A stretch of DNA of 64,000 nucleotides from Haloprofundus salilacus (GTDB taxonomy: Archaea; Halobacteriota; Halobacteria; Halobacteriales; Haloferacaceae), in the NCBI RefSeq assembly GCF_020150815.1, contig NZ_CP083723.1, positions 1,984,001 to 2,048,000 on the forward strand. The letters are read 5' to 3'. A program made the translations under genes and the position numbers. Below are positions 61,212-64,000 of the stretch, piece by piece (position 1 is the stretch's first letter; each line of letters opens with the position of its first letter). The notes under the pieces were generated by a model, which worked only from the letters and a program-made list of their open reading frames with translations, was not told the DNA's origin and did no database searches.

Positions 61212-63950
61212 TCAGTCGTCGGCCACCGACTCGACGGCCGACAGCCCGGCGACCTCCTCGTGACGGACCGTCGAGCGGTTGCTTGTCGGGTCTTTCTCCA
61301 CCGTCACGAGGTCGTCGGCCGCGCCGACCAATTCGTCGTCGTGGCTAACGATTATTATCTGGCGGACGCCGAAGCCGCGCATCTCCTCGACCAGGTCGAC
61401 GAGGCGACCGACGTGCCCCGAATCGAGGAAGACGGTCGGTTCGTCGAGGATGAGCGGCGGCGTCGGGGCCGCGCCCTCGATACCCTCTGCGAGAAGACGA
61501 TAGATGGCGCAGCGCAGCGAGAGGTTGAACAGCGCGCGCTCGCCGCCGGATAGCTGTTCGGGGTCGAGCGCCTGTCCGTCCTTCTGATAGACGGTGAGTT
61601 CGTAGTCGCCGTCGAGGCGGATGCGCGCGTACGCGTCGTTGGCGTAGACGAGGTCGAACGTCTCGTTGAGCATCCGTTCGAGCGTCTCGACGTTGCGCTG
61701 GCGGAGTTCCGCGCGCAGGTCGCCGTACATCGCCTCCAACTCCTCGGTCTCCTCGTGGAGCGATTCGAGCGCGTCGACCCGTTCGGCGACGTGGTCGCGT
61801 TTCTCTTTCAACGATTCGAGGCGTTCGATGTCGCTTTTCGCGCCGCCGATGTCGTTGTCGAGTTTCGTCCGTTGCTCTCGCAGCGATTCGAGGGCGGGGT
61901 CGACCTTCTCCAGATACGCCTCGGCATTGGACTTCTTCTCTTCGGCCTGCTGAATCTGGGACTCGTCGACCTCCTCGCGGAGCGCCTGCTGTCGGCTTCG
62001 CTTCTCGGCTAACCACTCCCGGCGCTCGTCGTTTCGGTCCGCGAGGTCCGACCGTTTCTCGGAGATACGGTCGAGTCGCTCCTCGGCGTCCGTGATCTCC
62101 TCGCGGAGCGACTGGACGCGTTCGAGACGTCCTCTGCTTGTGTCGACCTGTTCGCGTTCGGCTCTCAGCTCCGCGATGCGCTCGCGGGTCTCCTCGGCTC
62201 TCGTCGCCGTCTGCTCGACGGCGTCTCGGAGTTGTTCGGCCTCTTCGGCGTGTTCCGCCGCGTCCTCCCGCGCCGCTTTCGCCTGGTCGGCTTTCTCGGC
62301 GAGCGTCTCCTCGCGTTGCTCGACGAGCGTCGTTACGCTGTCGCGCCGCTCCCGCAACTGGGAGAGTTTGTTCCCCGTCTCGACGAGCGACTCGGCGCGG
62401 TCGATGTCGTCGTCGAGCGCCGCGATCTCCGCTTCGAGTTCCTCGCGCTCGGCGTCCAGTTCCTCGACCCGCTTTCTGTCCTCGTCGACGGTGTCGACGT
62501 GCGGCGACTCGTCGACCGGTTGGCCGCACTCGGGGCATTTCCCCTCCTCCAATAGTCGCTCGGCGTCCTCGACGCGCTGACGCGTCGACCGGAGGTTCGT
62601 GCGGACGGTTTCGAGTTCGTCGCGCAACTCGGATCTCCGCTCGCGGAGGTCGGCGAGGTGGGCGGACGCCTCGCCCCGGTCAACCGGCGCAGCGTCGAAC
62701 GTCGCTTCGAGTTCCTCGATTTGGTCGTCGAGTTCGGTCAGTTTCTCGCGTCGGTCGTCGAGTTCCGACTCGCCGTTCTCGCGATCATTCTCCAGTTCGT
62801 CGGCGCGCGTGCGCTTCTGTTCGGCCCGGGATTCGAGGTCTGCCGCTTTGTCGGCGAGGTTCGACGACTGGTTCTCGAACCCCTCGGATTTCACGCTCAG
62901 CTCCTGTATCGACTCGGAGAGTTCCTCGCGCCGGTCGGCGAGTTCCTCCAGTCGGGCGGAGATGGCGTCGTCGACGGCTTTGCCGTCCGCTTGTCGCGTC
63001 GGAGACGTGGCGCTGTCGTCGACGGTTTCGACATCGCTCTCGGCCACCGCGTCCTCGACGGTCGCTTCGAGTTCGTCGACGCGCTCGTGGGTCTCCCGAG
63101 CCTTCTCGCGCAGCGTCTCGCGCTCGTTCTCCGTCGTCTCGATGTCGGCCTTCAGCGACTCGACGTCTTCGGCGAGTTCGGCGAGCTCCTCCTGCTTTTC
63201 CTCGTAGTTTTCGAGCGTCTCGACCGCCGCTTTCCGGCTCTCCTCGGCTTTTTCGCGCTGGGCCTCGTAGTTCTCTATCTTCGAGGTCACTTCGTTGAGT
63301 TCCGTCCGCAGCGCGTTCAGCCGCTCGTAGGGGTTCGCCGCCTGCTTCTCTTCGACCTGCGAGTCGAGTTCGCGGAGGCCGCCTCGCTTGTCACCGAGCA
63401 CGTCCTCGACGCCGAGGCGGGCGTTTCGCGCCCGCTCGCGGTACTGCTCCAGTTTGCCCAACTGGAGCAAGTCGTCTATCATGTCCTGTCGCTCCGTCGG
63501 CGTCGCGTTGATGAGTTTGTTCACCTCGCCCTGCCGGACGTACGCGCAGTTGACGAACGCGTCGGCGTCCATCCGCAGCAGGTCGACGACGAACCGCCGA
63601 ACGTCGCGAGCGCCGTCGACGCTGCCGTCGGGCACCGCGGACCCTTCGAGGACGCACTTGGCCGTCGTCGCCCGGTCACCCGAGAGTCGAATCCGGCGCT
63701 CGACGCGGTACTCCTCGCCCGCGTGGGTGAACCAGAGTTCGATTTCGGACTCCTCCTCGCCGTTGGTCACCACGTCTTCGAGCGTGCCGTCGAGCGCCGT
63801 CGCCCCGTAGAGTGCGAAGAAACACGCCTCCAGCAGCGAGGACTTCCCGCTGCCGTTGAGACCGTGGATGACGGTCACGCCGTCGCCGAGTTCGAGGTCG
63901 GTGTCGGCGTACGGTTTGAAATTCTTGAGGCGGATACGGTCGAATCTCAC
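61212..63950 (-). CDS. rad50: DNA double-strand break repair ATPase Rad50
   Basis: The 912-residue SMC-like ATPase has Walker A GLNGSGKSSLLEA near residue 30, two long coiled coils, a zinc hook CPECGQPVD near 470 (CxxC), and a C-terminal ATPase lobe with signature QLSGGERALFNLSL and ILDEPTVFLDSG. With Mre11 it processes DNA ends. GTG 63950 overlaps the mre11 stop (GTGA), so the two are co-translated. Lengths and hook are normal for archaeal Rad50. Confidence 0.96.
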   Translation of the reverse strand: MRFDRIRLKNFKPYADTDLELGDGVTVIHGLNGSGKSSLLEACFFALYGATALDGTLEDVVTNGEEESEIELWFTHAGEEYRVERRIRLSGDRATTAKCVLEGSAVPDGSVDGARDVRRFVVDLLRMDADAFVNCAYVRQGEVNKLINATPTERQDMIDDLLQLGKLEQYRERARNARLGVEDVLGDKRGGLRELDSQVEEKQAANPYERLNALRTELNEVTSKIENYEAQREKAEESRKAAVETLENYEEKQEELAELAEDVESLKADIETTENERETLREKARETHERVDELEATVEDAVAESDVETVDDSATSPTRQADGKAVDDAISARLEELADRREELSESIQELSVKSEGFENQSSNLADKAADLESRAEQKRTRADELENDRENGESELDDRREKLTELDDQIEELEATFDAAPVDRGEASAHLADLRERRSELRDELETVRTNLRSTRQRVEDAERLLEEGKCPECGQPVDESPHVDTVDEDRKRVEELDAEREELEAEIAALDDDIDRAESLVETGNKLSQLRERRDSVTTLVEQREETLAEKADQAKAAREDAAEHAEEAEQLRDAVEQTATRAEETRERIAELRAEREQVDTSRGRLERVQSLREEITDAEERLDRISEKRSDLADRNDERREWLAEKRSRQQALREEVDESQIQQAEEKKSNAEAYLEKVDPALESLREQRTKLDNDIGGAKSDIERLESLKEKRDHVAERVDALESLHEETEELEAMYGDLRAELRQRNVETLERMLNETFDLVYANDAYARIRLDGDYELTVYQKDGQALDPEQLSGGERALFNLSLRCAIYRLLAEGIEGAAPTPPLILDEPTVFLDSGHVGRLVDLVEEMRGFGVRQIIIVSHDDELVGAADDLVTVEKDPTSNRSTVRHEEVAGLSAVESVADD

Positions 63951-64000
63951 GAGTAATCCTCCATGGAGAGCTGTCCGTCGGTCGTCGACGTTGACTCCTC
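63947..64000 (-). CDS. mre11: Mre11 nuclease, last 17 codons (cut by window edge)
   Basis: The minus-strand frame entering the window from its right edge encodes EESTSTTDGQLSMEDYS and stops at TGA 63947-63949, overlapping the rad50 GTG. Position directly upstream of rad50, in the same orientation and with coupled overlap, identifies it as the end of mre11. The catalytic part is outside the window. Confidence 0.75.
   Translation of the reverse strand, partial: EESTSTTDGQLSMEDYS

Overview
The window is high-GC chromosomal DNA of a halophilic archaeon (class Halobacteria). The proteins are strongly acidic, with Asp/Glu-rich insertions and tails. Many genes start 0-5 nt downstream of the position expected for transcription start, with an archaeal TATA-like element centred about 25-28 nt before the ATG (leaderless mRNAs). 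The gene content is typical of haloarchaea: KorAB ferredoxin oxidoreductase, PolB, Mre11-Rad50, SufCBD, aCPSF1, a geranylgeranyl reductase, bacterio-opsin-activator-type HTH_10 regulators and Tat-exported proteins. I cannot name the genus from sequence alone.

Layout. 1-7.6 kb: 5' part of an acetyl-CoA synthetase gene, the large subunit of methylmalonyl-CoA mutase, a small membrane protein, a winged-helix regulator, then a KaiC-like double-ATPase gene followed by a receiver-like/GAF/HTH_10 regulator gene, and a flavin reductase-like protein. 7.8-10.5 kb: the two-gene 2-oxoacid:ferredoxin oxidoreductase operon (probably korAB). 10.8-17.4 kb: a membrane protein, a lipoprotein, geranylgeranyl reductase, a YdcF-like protein, two regulators, an aldo/keto reductase and small membrane proteins. 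17.4-20.6 kb: a minus-strand group of coiled-coil protein, SppA-type protease and DUF373 membrane protein. 21-27.8 kb: DUF371, endonuclease III, methylglyoxal synthase, the transcription-termination nuclease aCPSF1 and prolyl-tRNA synthetase. 28-32.5 kb: a 1511-residue glutamate synthase. 32.8-40.8 kb: Tat-exported proteins, a peroxiredoxin gene interrupted by TAG, two paralogous epimerases on either side of an acetyltransferase gene, an HD hydrolase, AlaX and an FkbM methyltransferase.

40.9-50.8 kb is the accessory-looking part: an arsenate-reductase-like phosphatase convergent with an ACR3-like transporter, then a two-component cluster (MEDS-GAF-PAS histidine kinase; a receiver that has lost its phosphorylatable Asp; a four-TM histidine kinase; an intact receiver), a proline-iminopeptidase-like hydrolase and an IS200/IS605-type element with tnpB and a 46-residue DUF2080 gene. 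It ends beside a tRNA-Gln gene whose 3' end faces the island. From about 44.9 to 49.0 kb the DNA is visibly richer in A+T than its surroundings.

50.9-64 kb returns to core functions: a zinc-ribbon microprotein, a DtxR-type metal regulator beside a ferritin-like gene, a polysaccharide deacetylase, sufC-sufB-sufD, DNA polymerase B, two small proteins, an HTH protein, rad50 and the last codons of mre11.

The observations most worth checking are: the Asp-less/intact pair of otherwise collinear receivers; the peroxiredoxin amber codon; three genes whose GTG start lies at or inside a short ATG ORF placed at the leaderless position; and a TnpB with one zinc-ribbon Cys changed to Tyr.
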